Origin: Pararhizobium capsulatum DSM 1112
GTDB taxonomy: Bacteria; Pseudomonadota; Alphaproteobacteria; Rhizobiales; Rhizobiaceae
Length of the DNA stretch: 64,000 nucleotides
NCBI RefSeq assembly: GCF_030814475.1
Contig: NZ_JAUSVF010000003.1
Span: 598,479 to 662,478 of the forward strand
Reading direction: 5' to 3'
The notes under the pieces were generated by a model. The model saw only the letters and a program-made list of their open reading frames with translations. It was not told the DNA's origin and did no database searches. The position numbers and the translations under genes are program-made. This document shows, piece after piece, positions 63,976 to 64,000 of this stretch (positions within the stretch are counted from its first letter, which is position 1; each line of letters begins with the position of its first letter).

Positions 63976-64000
63976 GCCACCGACGTCCGCCAACGGCGAT

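Overview
The window looks like an accessory replicon (plasmid or chromid) or genomic island of a Rhizobiaceae alphaproteobacterium, probably Rhizobium or a close relative. Supporting signs are BA14K- and DUF1236-type envelope proteins, many short 'rhizobial' hypotheticals, and relics of the ATP-ligase/Ku pair. There are also at least seven matches to the EcfG/RpoE2 general-stress promoter (GGAAC-N17-GTT), each just upstream of a start codon, and insertion sequences of the IS66, IS21, IS1182, IS5 and IS1595 families. No replication gene, tRNA, rRNA or CRISPR array was seen. The family and organism calls are made by eye from sequence motifs.

Layout. 0-5.5 kb: frameshifted ATP-dependent DNA ligase, a DUF72 protein, a zinc alcohol dehydrogenase, a decayed histidine kinase and four small hypotheticals. 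5.8-9.3 kb: an unusual stretch of very short genes, most coding for 26-88-residue one- or two-pass membrane peptides, plus a LysR-type protein reduced to its DNA-binding domain. 9.7-17.1 kb: a stress/envelope cluster with a NarL-type sensor kinase/response regulator pair, DUF1236, BA14K, PepSY-like and 17M-like proteins and tiny membrane peptides. Four promoter regions here carry the same palindrome, AGGACTTAAGTCCT. 17.4-23.7 kb: NRAMP-like transporter, GGDEF-EAL protein, an IS66 relic, a DUF883-like protein and a second nearly identical PepSY/17M pair.

24.9-36.7 kb is a mobile-element zone. It holds a chimeric IS5-type transposase with a coupled passenger gene, a HepT/MntA toxin-antitoxin locus with a frameshifted toxin, an IS1595 relic, a Ku relic, an intact IS1182-type element, and an IS66 element (8-bp target duplication GGTCATTT) splitting a methyltransferase gene. 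36.9-49.6 kb: a methyltransferase/diiron-hydrolase pair, a secreted RTX protein fused to a glycoside-hydrolase-like barrel, a BASS-type transporter, a membrane protein, and a D-lactate dehydrogenase/lactate permease operon. 50-57.9 kb is a graveyard of fragments: RTX tail, IstB, IS66 OrfA, a truncated large cytosolic protein joined to IS21 istA, an L,D-transpeptidase with a nonsense codon, and broken hipA. 58.5-62.7 kb: two convergent RTX calcium-binding proteins. The last kilobase has weak hypotheticals.

How it fits together: the left third reads as a general-stress regulon of envelope proteins under EcfG-like control, probably with a second layer from the local two-component system. The right half adds type I-secreted RTX proteins without their exporter, lactate metabolism, and repeated IS insertion and decay.
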